DNA of 41,290 bases, taken from positions 2,180,353 through 2,221,642 of the forward strand of contig SCFE01000003.1 in assembly GCA_004352715.1 (NCBI GenBank), given 5' to 3'. Positions within the stretch are counted from its first letter, which is position 1; each line of letters opens with the position of its first letter. Origin of the DNA: Hofstenia miamia. Lineage: Eukaryota > Xenacoelomorpha > Acoela. The notes under the pieces are model-generated. The model made no database searches. It was given only the letters and a program-made list of their open reading frames with translations, and was not told where the DNA came from. Position numbers and translations under genes: made by a program. Positions 10,916 through 22,261 of the stretch are shown one piece after another.

Positions 10916-11274
10916 ATTAAAATACATGCAGATTGAAAATACGCATATGTCACTACCTACAATTTAAGCAGAACTTAATGATAAGCATATTCAATAAAAA
11001 CATTATATATAACGGTCAATCAACATTAAATACTATAAATTTATTAACTACATGTAATGGTAGACTGCAAAATTTTATGAAAAAATCATGAAGTAATTAA
11101 AAACAATACAATATTTACCGATTGCAAAATCAACTAAATGAACTTGAAATTTTTGTTAAGGATTCTAGATAATTATTTCTTTGAGATTTAAAAATACCGG
11201 TAGTTAAAATTCCAGAATGTGTGCATTGAAAATTTTGTTTAATAATGTAATGGAAAAAGATGTAGCACACTTAC

Positions 11275-11322
11275 CATTTTGAGATGAAATGCTTTCAGAT
11301 TTAGGCCTTCTATTTTTTTCAT
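11275..11322 (-). CDS. Mini-exon g, phase 1-1 (16 codons)
   Basis: On the minus strand, TGTTTAG|AT...AATG|GTAAGT (consensus donor) encodes EKNRRPKSESISSQN after the Asp junction codon. It is close to exon 1315-1365 in sequence, in the Lys/Arg-Pro-Ser character and in the plus-strand flank TTCATCTAAACAATA, so these are paralogous exons. The neighbour at 11636-11671 sits about 310 bases upstream, nearly the same spacing as between 1315-1365 and 1628-1660. Confidence 0.6.
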
Positions 11323-11635
11323 CTAAACAATAAATGCTACTAAGAGAAGAAGTCATAATTTAGTATTGAAATTAACATAATATACTACACCAATGATCTG
11401 AAAATCATGGAACAACTCAAAAAAGCAATGGAGAAGCGAATTCAAATGAAAAAAAGTTCTAATAAGAAAACATTTGTTTAGCTATATTGCCAAATGACAC
11501 AAATAAGGACTCTATTTCTAAGAAAAATTACATTAAAAATATGTGATCAATGGAAAAATGATATCAACATGTACGTGTCAACTTGAAAATTGAATGTCAT
11601 ATAAAATCGCATGAACAAGAACAATGACTGTAAAC

Positions 11636-11671
11636 CTGATGCAGAGAAATCCATCGATTCTATGCCGACAT
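11636..11671 (-). CDS. Mini-exon f, phase 1-1 (12 codons)
   Basis: On the minus strand, GCATTTAG|AT...TCAG|GTTTAC encodes VGIESMDFSAS. The preceding exon (17900-17984) ends in A, so the junction codon would be AAT (Asn). The donor GTTTAC is weak, making this the least certain mini-exon, or one that is often skipped. Confidence 0.45.
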
Positions 11672-12849
11672 CTAAATGCACACATAGTTGCAATTGAATG
11701 ACGAAACCTATTAATAATTTTCCACCTATATTATGATGAAGTAACTAAGCAATCATAGTGAATACGAAATAAGAAAAGATAGGAAATAACTTACTCAAAC
11801 CTAAGTCACATTTTTATGCTAAATTATTGGTAACATGAAAAATCTATATATAGATTTACAAGGCATACAATTTATACATTCTAAAATTGGGATTGTAGCA
11901 CATTACGAAAATAGAGCGCATGTGCACTCGAAGCAACTCAAAGGAGCTAAGCCTTCTGGGGAAAAATATTTAATTCTGAGGAGTTCTTTATATTATGATC
12001 TAGACATTTGCCAATATACAGAAGTAAATATATATAAACAATTGAATAATTGGAAGAACATACTTACATATGTACAAACGCTAAAAAGTGTCTCTTTCAA
12101 CATTGAAAAATACAAAACAAGATACATTATTGACGAAATTTAAGGTAAAAGACTCATAAACCTTAAACTGCATATGAATTTTCTAACACTTGATGGTTTC
12201 GACGAAGCCACCTCTGAATTTGCAAACGGCGTGCCTCGATAGTACTGGTGGTATATATGCATAAAACCAAACAGTTGAGGTTAATTGATAGGGTAGGGTT
12301 ATTGACCTCCAGCCTACATGAACTTTAACCATTGAGATTATTTGAAACTTTTTAGAAAATCGGAATTTTCCTTGAAAACAGTTAATCTTTTCAAATACTT
12401 GAGGCAGAGCAACGCACTTAAATACATTCTTTTGAAAATCTGGGAAAATGACTTGTAATTTTAACAGGACATCTGCAAATTTAAGTTGCAAAAGTATCAG
12501 ATATAGAATATTTTACGTTAAATTCTATCACACAGAAAATAACACTGACATACATGATTTTTTTATTGCATAACAACGCTTGCTTCTAAATCAATTTTTC
12601 ACGCTGATTTTAAATATGATATTTATCGCATCTGTTTTTTTTAGAAAACTAGATTCAATCTATAGAATCCTGGTTACTGCGCTGGCAAACAGCGAAATTG
12701 CTTGCGTCCGCATTGAAACTCGAATGTCACATGGCCATTGGTTACATTTAGGCAATCACAGAGACACGATAATCGATTTGTTCAATCATTTCTTCAATGT
12801 TCAATTGATTTCTTACCCAAATATTGTCTCCATTTGGAAGACAGTGCGA
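11672..12849. other. Intron sequence; exon-like remnant near 11798-11821
   Basis: At about 11798-11821 a 24-base minus-strand piece has TAATTTAG before it and GTAAGT after it but contains a stop in every frame; it may be a dead mini-exon. The rest shows open frames on both strands (11835-12143, 12183-12491) without recognisable families. Confidence 0.4.
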
Positions 12850-13475
12850 CATCATCCTATTAATTGTACAATTCTAATTATGAGCAACATTGAAACGAAA
12901 ATAAAATATCTGGCACATAAATGGAGCATTTGTGGAGACTAAGGTGATCGCGATTATCATGAGGTTCCAACTTATTTACAAGAGATTTTGTCATTATACG
13001 AGCGCACTATACAAGAAAACTATAACCAATCAGGGAACGCATGCAGCCTGGTGAGAAAAATGTTATGAAGAACTTTGTTAAAATCGTAGATAAAAAAGTT
13101 GTGATTTCAAGTATCTCCATTCAAAATTCCCGAAGATTAGTGATTCAAAAATTAAAAGGGCATTTTTGTAGTCTTCCAGATTCGAAAGGTGATAGCAGAC
13201 AAATGTTTTGAGGAACTCCTAGATGAGAATAACCTGGGCGCATGGATGGTTTTCAAATAAGATGTTGCTAATTTCTTGGGAAACAAGAAGCACAATTGTG
13301 AAGTGGGGTGCTGATGCCTACCGCAACACAGTGAGCGTTTTCACAATGAAATCTCAACGATGAAATCTTGGAATTTAGGTCACTAGAACTCTACCATGTT
13401 AGCAAACTACAGTTTGGTGCTTCAATAAGATGCTCCTTAAGTTTGTTACAACAGTAAGTCAAGAGCAAAATATTT
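12850..13475 (+). pseudogene. Transposon-family pseudogene, frameshifted
   Basis: Plus-strand pieces in several frames line up, in order, with a protein family that I recall as widely dispersed in invertebrate genomes and probably transposon-borne: HKWSICGD (about 12919-12942), KVIAIIMRFQ, MQPGEKNVMKNFVKI (about 13040-13085), CDFKYLHSKFPKISDSKIK (about 13100-13160), QIRKVIADKCFEELLDENN then AWMVFK and VANFLGNKK (about 13180-13290), SERFHNEISTM (about 13330-13365) and CYNSKSRAKYF (about 13445-13475). Segments normally lying between PGEKNV and the next block, and between the NFLGN and ERFH blocks, are missing. Stops and shifts make it non-functional. I do not know a formal name for the family. 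Confidence 0.55.
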
Positions 13476-13666
13476 CAAACAATCACAAGGATTTTTCTAT
13501 AAAGTTTATCCATTTGTTATTTAGTATGATCAGATATAGGAACCATTTAAATAACTTGCAGTTATTCATGTTGACTCTAAATTTACATTTTTTTGAAACT
13601 AACTTGATGTGATACACAAAATTGATTGCCAATTCGTAATCAGTGTATTAGAATTAGGGAGAATTA

Positions 13667-13718
13667 TTTTCGGCACTGCCAAAAAGTGCCGAAAATGGGT
13701 AAAAAGTGCCGAAAATGG
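13667..13718. repeat. GTGCCGAAAA inverted and tandem repeats
   Basis: TTTTCGGCACT is followed by two direct copies of AAAAAGTGCCGAAAATGG, making a short hairpin plus tandem repeat. AGTGCCGAAAA occurs again at about 29404. Confidence 0.8.
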
Positions 13719-14270
13719 TGGTTTTTCAGATTGAAAATGTTTGAAATTTTAGAGTATTAGTAAGCTAATTATATAATAATAGTATAAAATAATTCTATTA
13801 AAATAATATTAAGCCATTTACTAATTATATTTTTGCAGCTTTACACAATATAAGCAGCCATTTTTCGCCATAATTCAGTATGGGGAAAAATTTCCAAAAT
13901 CCAAAATCCATTATATTCGCTAAATTTAATCAAATAACCTTATGAAAACTTTCAAAACATAAAGTCAAATTCAATCTTTTTAAATCACAATTATGTAATG
14001 GTTTGAGAATTAGTATCAAACGAAATAATAGAATGTTATGAAATAAAACTGCTATCAGCCTTAAGAAAAATAACTTACAAAGATATTTACCAAAAATTTT
14101 ACCACTGTAAAGCATGGAATCCTACGAAATTGCCACTCATGACAATGTATTAGTGTTATGGGATATGCGGTGGTATAATGTATAATGTAAATCGGTTACT
14201 AGAACGTGTGCACACCACCTATACACAGAAATGTGAAACTACTGCAACTTTTGTCACAAATTTCTGTCGT
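13719..14270. other. Intron sequence, no feature seen
   Basis: AT-rich; a minus-strand frame at 13930-14115 has no recognisable family. Confidence 0.5.
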
Positions 14271-14433
14271 CCGAGCGAACAACTTTTGTCGCCAACTTTT
14301 GTTGTTGATTTGGTGTGCTACACGAACTACTTTAGTCATTTAATTAGTTTTAGACAAAAGTTGGAGAGGGAATGCTACACGAACAATTTTAATTGGCAAA
14401 AAAAATTGGTGATAAAAGTTGTTCGTGTAGCAT
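14271..14433. mobile_element. Foldback element, copy 1
   Basis: TGCTACACGAACAA at 14373-14386 is inverted at 14419-14432 (TTGTTCGTGTAGCA), with a further direct copy of TGCTACACGAAC at 14316-14327. Internal GACAAAAGTTGG and its inverse CCAACTTTTGT add nested hairpins. The same modules occur at 15388-15648. Confidence 0.75.
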
Positions 14434-15387
14434 AGTGTTACAGCTTTTTATATTTCAGTTACTTCATTATAAAATATTTAAGAAGGAATTACAAAAATAT
14501 AGGAACATGCAGAAAGGATTAAAGTTAACAAATATTGCTCATATAAAATATAAGTGCAACAAAATATTAAATTATTTTTCATCAATAAGTTATTGGGATA
14601 TGCATAAGAATCAATCTATAAATTATTTCTCCAAAGTTCTTTCTTATGCTCCTATTGAAACAATGTATTCGTATTTTTTTTAATTTTAGCATATGCGAAA
14701 TTGTCAAGCGGAATAAAATGCTTAAAATATTTTCGAACAATACTATAAAAATTGGTGATAAACTCAAAAGAGTTATGCTTCAATTTTAATGAAAACAATA
14801 TTTCGTAATGTAATAACCTCCTTGTGTTGATTGTATATATTAATCGCTCTAAAAACTATTTAAATTTATGAAATCACATTATGAAAAATACGATTATCAT
14901 AGAGCTTTTGCCACCTACAGAATGGTATGTAAACTATGGCGATGCATATTTTCATTGGAGAGTGGATTATCACTGTAATAATAAAGAAATTAGGATGGAT
15001 GTTTGAAATTAAAGCAAGCATTAATTGCCTGCACTGTTTAATCAATACGTGATCCGCAAAATTACTTCTCAATCTACGTAGATCTAGCGGTAATCATAAT
15101 CATTATTTTATTATCCGCAAAGTTGTATTGTTTTGCTTACTACAAAGAAATATTTTTGATGCGTAAATTGTTTTTTATTTAATGCGGATATGCAAATATA
15201 CAAAAGAAATTTCTACATAATGACATGTGTATATTTTAAAATAGAAAAATATGAATCATGATTATTAATTCCAGCGAATTTAAAATTTTACAGTCGAATG
15301 CAATTATAGCTTAGAATCGTATATTCATCTTTGAAAGTGGTAATTAATATAAAGTCGCAGAATTACTTCTGCCACGAAAAAGTTGGT
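14434..15387. other. Intron sequence between two foldback copies
   Basis: AT-rich with short frames only. A tiny exon-like piece near 15068-15086 was not called. Confidence 0.45.
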
Positions 15388-15648
15388 CGGAGCACCCTGC
15401 TTCATGAACAACGCTTGTCATTTAATTACTTAACGACTAAAGCCGGGGAAAGGAGTGCTACACGAACAATTTTTATTGTCCAACTTTTTTTGGTCCGAAC
15501 GGACAACTTTTGTCGCCAATTTTAGTTAGTCCGAAGGTACAACTTTAGTCTTAATAATTATTCCCGATTTTAGTTGGGGAAGTGGGGTGCTACACGAACG
15601 ATTTTCGTTGGCCAACAAAAATTGGCGACAAAAGTTGTTCGTGTAGCA
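15388..15648. mobile_element. Foldback element, copy 2
   Basis: TGCTACACGAAC at 15456 and 15588, with a diverged third copy near 15400, and the inverse TTGTTCGTGTAGCA at 15635-15648. Between them are repeated TTTTGTCGCCAA and TCCGAA-GGACAACTTT modules. The 61-base terminal hairpin 15588-15648 matches 14373-14432 in copy 1. No protein is encoded. Confidence 0.75.
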
Positions 15649-15904
15649 TCGTCTTAGATGGTAGGATGTTTAACAAATTGAAGTGGTACCTGTTTCACCA
15701 ATCATTTCACATAATCGAATTTAATTACATTGGCTAAACTTACGAATTTATCTGCACATAAATCAATAAAAGAGCAACCACGTATTTGATTGCTAGCTAT
15801 CAGCGCACAATACATTCATATTAGCATAGAAGACAAAGTAAATAGAGAAAGTAAATTATACCCAGGTTCTTTCAATACAAAACTAAGTGATGTTCATGTT
15901 CAAC

Positions 15905-16249
15905 CAAGGTTGACAAAAAAGTGTACTTTTCACAAAAAACGTTTTAAACGTTTAAAACAATGTTTTTTGCTCTTAAACAGACCAACCTCAGGTACTAAAA
16001 TTTTACTGAAAATACATATAGTAGCAAACATTGAATTATAATAAACACATCAACATTTAATTTTCGTTGCATACACTTAAACAAACGCAAGTTTATCGGT
16101 TTTTGCGGTTGAAAAAGTAAGAATGGACGAAACCCAAAATTTATTTTCCAAACTTTCCATAAAGTACAAAATAAATTTGAAAAAAAAACATTTAAAAAAC
16201 ATTGCAAAAAACAGTTGTCTTAAACAGTGTTTAAAACATGCCAACCCTG
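15905..16249. mobile_element. hAT-type MITE, older copy
   Basis: The right end read inward is CAGGGTTGGCATG, the left end CAAGGTTGACAAA. Flanks TGTTCAAC (15897-15904) and TATTCAAC (16250-16257) are an 8-base target duplication with one mismatch. GTTTTAAACGTTTAAAAC lies near the left end and GTTTAAAAC near the right. It is 345 bases, non-coding, and more diverged than the element at 10583. Confidence 0.75.
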
Positions 16250-17899
16250 TATTCAACACCATTCATTGCATTCTTTAAATTGAAAAGTCTACATGAAGAA
16301 CACTTCATCGAAAAGTGCTGAGTTGGAACAAACATTTTCTTTACGTCAGATGATCATCCCTGGAAAAGGATAGAGGGTATACTCATGCATATAATTAAAA
16401 TTTCAATATTGGCGACAAAACAAGATCACACTTCAATAAATTGTGTAGCAGGAAAAAAATAAGTCCTTAGATTGTGAATAAACGCTCAAAAAGCACTATC
16501 GATTCAGCAACACTAAGTATTAAATGTATATCTAAAATTTCTGGTTATAAAGATAGGCGTTAAATCTTCTTCCAATATATCTCTTGGTCAAAATCAAAGA
16601 TATGATGATGTTAAATGCATTATTACATGATGTTTATGATCTTGACATCTTTCGCCACATTTAATTTCATGTGTCATTAAGATCTAATTTTCGGTCCAGC
16701 TCTGTTGCTTTATTTCATATATCAAAACTTAAGAAATCAAGGACTAAGAAATCTTATTTTTATTGTGCTGCAAGACTTGCTAATTACCCGCACAGTAAAA
16801 CATATATCTCCATTTTAAGGCTAAGTTGTTTTTTTCATTTTAAATAAAGCCATTTTACTACAACTACCACTAATACAAAAAACACCAACATGAAATATAA
16901 AAACTCGAATTCAAAATAGACATATACATAATCAGGATTGTTTGACGAATGCTTGAATGCTACGCCTCTGAGACAAAATAAAACAAGCTTAAAAAATATT
17001 CCAATATAACCCTTTGGTTTGGGCGTGATAACAAATGACTTGAAATTGCATATTTTGGTAATCCCCGGATTGCATAAAAAAATTTTTCACACAAAATAAT
17101 CGCATTGAACGAGATATTGACTTTGAAAATTTAAGTTGCACATTTGTTGGAAAAAGACATCAATAATGAAAGTGTTAAATTTAAGATGTATTTACTACAA
17201 ACGAGAAATCAATTTATCAAACATTCAAATTTAATAACAACAGATAGTACCCCTCAGATTATGTTTTACAAGGCAGAATTATATAATATAAGTAATAACT
17301 TTTAATTGAAATAAATTACTAATTCATTTCAATAAAATTATTTAAACAATTCCATTTACACATGACAAGAAATCATGATTGAAGACTTAGAACGCATTAG
17401 GATAAGTGTAAAAAATGAAACTATGTACTCTTGAAGCCGCCTAACTAGAAGATGATGTATAAAACTGGGAGTTGGAATGCTTTTGTTTGATTTCACAACA
17501 AATTGTAATTTGGTTTTATTAAAGTTATTGAAAAGAGTAAACATTGTGAAAGAACGTTGAGTGTGCATATAATGAGTAAACAACACAAAGCAGTAAAATT
17601 TTAGTTTGCAACAACAACATTGACTATGACAAATCATGCAAAATTCAACTTAATAACAATGACTGCAAAATGATTAGAAGTTAGATAAACAAAAAATCAA
17701 TGTTACCTTGTTAAGGACTAAACAGAATTCTTTAAGATAAAGCTATTAGGTCTTAAATGTAAATCTTTTCGGAAAATTATGGAATTAATAATTACAAAAA
17801 AAGCTCTAAGGCAAAGGCTTAGTCTATGATACCTATAATACAAAGAGACTCGTTATAAATTAAAGAAAAGTTATTTAATTCTAAACCAAAAAACCTTAC
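16250..17899. other. Intron sequence, no feature seen
   Basis: Long AT-rich stretch. Open frames such as 17356-17637 on the minus strand show no family and no exon borders. Confidence 0.5.
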
Positions 17900-17984
17900 T
17901 TTGAAGAGCTATTGGTGGTAGATTTAGAGGTTCTTGAGGATGAGATAGACTTGAAGTAGCATTTGCAACAGTGTAATAGTAATG
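17900..17984 (-). CDS. Pro/Ser-rich linker exon e, phase 0-1
   Basis: On the minus strand, TATTTAG|CAT...CAAA|GTAAGG gives 28 codons plus one base: it begins HYYYTVANATSSLS and ends EPLNLPPIALQ. It starts in phase 0, exactly where the second SH3 exon (21248-21426) ends, and leaves one A for the next AT-starting exon. It would begin the flexible linker after SH3-2. There is no known domain; the call rests on frame, splice sites and phase fit. Confidence 0.6.
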
Positions 17985-20900
17985 CTAAATAAAAATAAAT
18001 GAAATTAGAAAATAGGGTTTAAAATCGAAAGTTTACAAAAATAGCAATAAAAATAGATTTTTACAAATTGTTTTTGAAAAAAAAACGTCTAACCGAACTG
18101 GGCAAACATAATCCTGAACACCAGAAAAGGAATTTCATAAATAAAATTCATATAAATGGCACTGAATTTGAAAAAAACGAAATCTTAGATATTTTCCAAA
18201 TCCTGTATTGTTTAAATTTTTTGCAAATTCTTCTTACTTGTTTTTCAATGCAATACTTGGTAAAAGAACATTTTTGAAAGTTTAACCAGCCCCAAACGCA
18301 CTGAGTAAAAAATTTTAATAAAGCACTCAGGGAGGAGGCGAATCGCCCCATCTTTTATTTCAAAATTATTAAAGATAAAGTAAAAGATACACATTTGAAC
18401 TACATTTTGCCAATTTTCAAAAAAATATATTCATGCATTTCGATTTTAAATGCAAATGAAGGTTTGACGTCATCAATTTTTGGGAAAATAAAAGTTAAAA
18501 AGAACCTAAATAAATTGAACATTAATAATAGAAGAAAAAAGTTAATTTAACTCATATTACTTCTAATTATTGTCAGGATTACTCTAACAGACAAATAAAA
18601 ACCATGCTCAAGGTCAACTAGTATTACGTAATCAGGGCAGCCATTTTCATAATTTTGAATAAACTGAAATTTCTAAAAATGAACGAATAAATTAGAATTA
18701 AAGTCAATGAATGGTGTATGCTTGAATCAAAAATCAATTTCGTATACATTAATGTCACATTCAAGGTCAAAGCTCAAGCAAGTTAATAAAAAATAAAAAA
18801 TTTCACAGTGCGCCACCCACTTTACTCCAGCATCAATGCCTCTAATAATTTAGGAAACTTTTTATATAATATATAATCATATTTAGCCATTAATGTCATA
18901 CTGTATTCAAAATATAGCACCAAATGAAAATTTCATATTTTTTCTTATTTTAAGTTTGACCCTCCTGTCCCTTACCCCAATGAATTTATGACGCTAATTT
19001 TCATCACAGACCTTCTAAAACCCTTGATTTATAAGTTAACTATTTTGGTTGCGGACATTTTATTGTACCGGTGGGTCCAGGCGCGACAAATCAATAAAAT
19101 TAATTGTAATACTAAATAATATAGTGGCTGCGCCTCTATAAGAAAATTTTTTAACCTAACAATTTTTTTACAAGCATGACCCTTAAAAATGATGACCAAT
19201 TGTATAAATATTTCAACATTGATCAAAATAATGATTATTTTAAATGCATGTTGCACCAAACTCTTTTGAATTTTTTCTGAAAACTAATTTTTTCAGACTC
19301 CCTTTGACACCGGCCAGAGCTGCAACCGTGCCGTGCTTTAATCCGTGCCGTGCTCGTGCCGTGCCATGCCTAAGATTTTGCGTTATTGATCCGTGCCATG
19401 CCATGCCTAAAATTTATTGAATATACCAGCGCCAGAAATACAACTTTTTTGTACTATTTTAACCTTCGTATTACATTATGCTAGTACCTGTTTGATAATA
19501 TAAACGATTCTAAGGAATAGATTTACATAGAAATTACATTGCGGGAATTTTTAAAATGCAATTGCAATATTAGAATTCTCGTTTCCGTCGCTATGCTACA
19601 TAATTCTTGCTTGATATTTTGCAAAATTTCAAACATTGCTAATAGATGTATTCGATATTTTATTTTGCGATTTCTGTCGAACAGTCATAAGACATATTTA
19701 GTACANATGACACTGCTTTTCGCCACAGACCAGAGCATAGTACTAAAATATATAGGGACCACACAAATACAAATTTTTACCCATAATTTTTTTTGACAAC
19801 CCTGACACTTAACAATGGTGATTCAATAAATTAAATTATATGAATATATTGAAATTTATCAAAGCATTGACTATTTTAAATGTATGCTGCATCAAAAACT
19901 CTCACCCTCCGTCGCTTAGTGCTAAAGGATGCATCTGCTGGCAAAAATTTCAACTTAGACTATCCAAACGATTCCAGTATACAAACATTGTTCAATTCGG
20001 TTCATGAGTAGAAATAACAAAAATAATAAATATATAAAATAGCGCTAAGAAATTCAACATATATCTACAATAATAAATCTAAATTAAGGAAATTAGAAAA
20101 ACGTGCCAAGTAGAGAATATCTAAGCGTATCATTCGTTAATATCTTATACTGTAATACTTATGTAAATCTCAATAATTATATTAACTGCGCTAAGAGTCG
20201 GAAAAAACCTATTTTCAAATCCTAGTTTGTTTTATATCAAAGCAGTTGAGAAAATCCATCTCCAGGACAGCCGAAGACTAACATCTCTTCAAAATTCCTA
20301 AAACATATTCATCAAACGTTGGCTCAACGTCAATTGCGTTCGTGTTGTCCACCAAATTGATGCATATTTCAGAGCAATTTGCACCTCATGATTATCTTTT
20401 TACCATGATATGGAAGATCAGTAAAACATGAAAAAAAGAAATAGGTGAAATATACCCCCTCTTTAAAGCAAAAGGCTTTAAGTGATCAAAAAATTATTCA
20501 AAAACCCAGGTAACAACATAGTCTTTAGATAGGAAATAAAAGATTTTACTCAGCAGAAATAATGAATTACCATCATGATGTCTCTTTTGAATATTTGCGA
20601 ATTTTATCATTATTAGTTGTTAATTTTTGCACAATACCCACAATTCTACTGAAATTTTCTGCAAAATATTTAAGAGTATTTAATTGAGTTTCATATTATG
20701 GGATTGCAGTTCATTTAACGCAGCAGGGTTGTTTCATAGAAATCAGATTACTTTTTTGTACCTTTGATACTGTTCACTTGATATCAGTTTGATTTATGAC
20801 ATCATTTAGCAACAAGTTGAAAGTCCAAGATCAAAATTCGTAAGCATTTAAATGGAAATCTCAATGGTTCTCACAATTCTTCCAATTTTAACCATATTTG

Positions 20901-21247
20901 CAGTATTATCCATTAACAATACCATTATCTGAATAACTAATAGGCCCTCACACTTTACATAATTTTATCGTCCAATGAGTCTTACCAGTAGTGAATATTG
21001 TAATGATAAATCATTCTTGCCAGAATTACCACAACTTCAGTTTCGCATTTCTAACCCTTGCCAGGCCAGTGCCAACGGCTACTTAGATTTTATTAAAATT
21101 GTCCCATATTTCATCTCGTGACGTCATATGTTGATAGGAAAATAAAATAGTAGGAAATTTACATAACTGAAATATGAATAATTGAAATTTAAGAAATATG
21201 TTTTTTCAAGTTTTGATATTAAATAATATAATTCAAAAACAGTTTAC
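17985..21247. other. Intron with diverged repeats
   Basis: A segment of about 100 bases at 19170-19265 recurs in diverged form at 19800-19905 (shared TTTTAAATG-ATG-TGCA-CA blocks), same orientation. At 19326-19402 there are CGTGCCGTGC and CCATGCC repeats; the start CAGAGCTGCAACC at 19315 and the inverse GACAACCCTG at 19795-19804 could be the ends of a hAT-type element, but the flanks match poorly. One N lies at 19706. No coding is called. Confidence 0.5.
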
Positions 21248-21426
21248 TTCTTCCGAGAGAATCTCAACGCAGGACATTGGAAAATACCCAGATCTTGTTC
21301 CACATTTGCCCTTATAATAACCTTTTTTAGAAGGAATTTGCTCTTCTATGATGACATCTTCACCAACACGTAAAGACATTTCTCCAGAATTAGAGGCTCG
21401 GAAAGCACGTGTAACCTTAGCTTCAA
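21248..21426 (-). CDS. SH3 domain 2 exon (d), phase 1-0
   Basis: On the minus strand, ACTATTTTTAG|TT...GAAGAA|GTAAAC. With the preceding G it starts V-EAKVTRAFRASNSGEM, continues SLRVGEDVIIEEQI and GYYKGKCGTRSGYFPMSCVEIL. This is an SH3 fold: the E-SL-VGE block, G-GTRSGYFP before the last strand, and V-I at the end. It fills a single exon of 59 codons. The ligand-binding positions are altered: the ALYDY motif reads AFRAS, the conserved Trp is Tyr (GYY) and the Tyr of PSNYV is Cys (PMSCV). It follows SH3-1 through a short linker, as in CD2AP/CIN85. Binding specificity may be changed or lost. Confidence 0.72.
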
Positions 21427-22261
21427 CTAAAAATAGTATTGAATTACGTTATCCCTTCTCTCCACAAATAAATGCAACACCGCACTATACTGCTTACTGC
21501 TCAACAAAATGACTAACTATTTAACTTGAAATGTCCAAATACAAGATAGGGCGACTATATTAAAATTAACTCCCCTAAATCTAAGGTTATATTGAAGATA
21601 ACAATTACGGATACTTTTCATTCCTTCCTAAATGACAAATTATATCTAGAGATGCTTAATTCGACATTTCTTGATTTTGATTACTATTCTTTTAGTGCGA
21701 TTTCTCTAATATATATGCCCTACATTTCAGTAAATATTAAAGATAGCAGTTCCAGACCCTTGCAATTAAAACTTAGTCCTATAAACGTTTTAATAAAAAA
21801 TAAGTCACAAGGACTACTGTCTTTTTAGACATTATATCTTAAAATAAAACGATCAAAGGGTAGTTCGACTTTTTTGAAAAAAGTCCTATATCTCATTCAA
21901 TATTAAGTATATCGTATTTACATCACTTTTAATCGCTTTTGCAGTTAAATTTAGGTGTAGAACAATGTTATTAACCACTATTTAATTTGGAGTACTGTGA
22001 TTTTGAGATATGACTCCATGAATAGATATTTTGACAAAATTGTGCCTAGAATCTCGGTTGATAATTAAATTTTAGGCTAAAAAGTTAGATTCATTAAATG
22101 GGAGTGTAAAAAATTCATTAAATATACTTATATAACAATTAGTAAAACAAAGGTGTTGAGTGTACACAGAATCCTGATAATTACGGTACGTAGAGCTCTG
22201 ATAATTTCTGGTGTAAATAGGGCACTGATTTAAAACATTATTATTATTATTATTATTAACA
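21427..22261. other. Intron sequence, no feature seen
   Basis: AT-rich, ending in a (TTA)n tract at about 22238-22268 that borders the LINE fragment. Confidence 0.5.

Noticed and set aside
12183-12491. 102-codon minus-strand frame
   Set aside because: No recognisable family; it lies in a transposon-rich intron and lacks exon borders.
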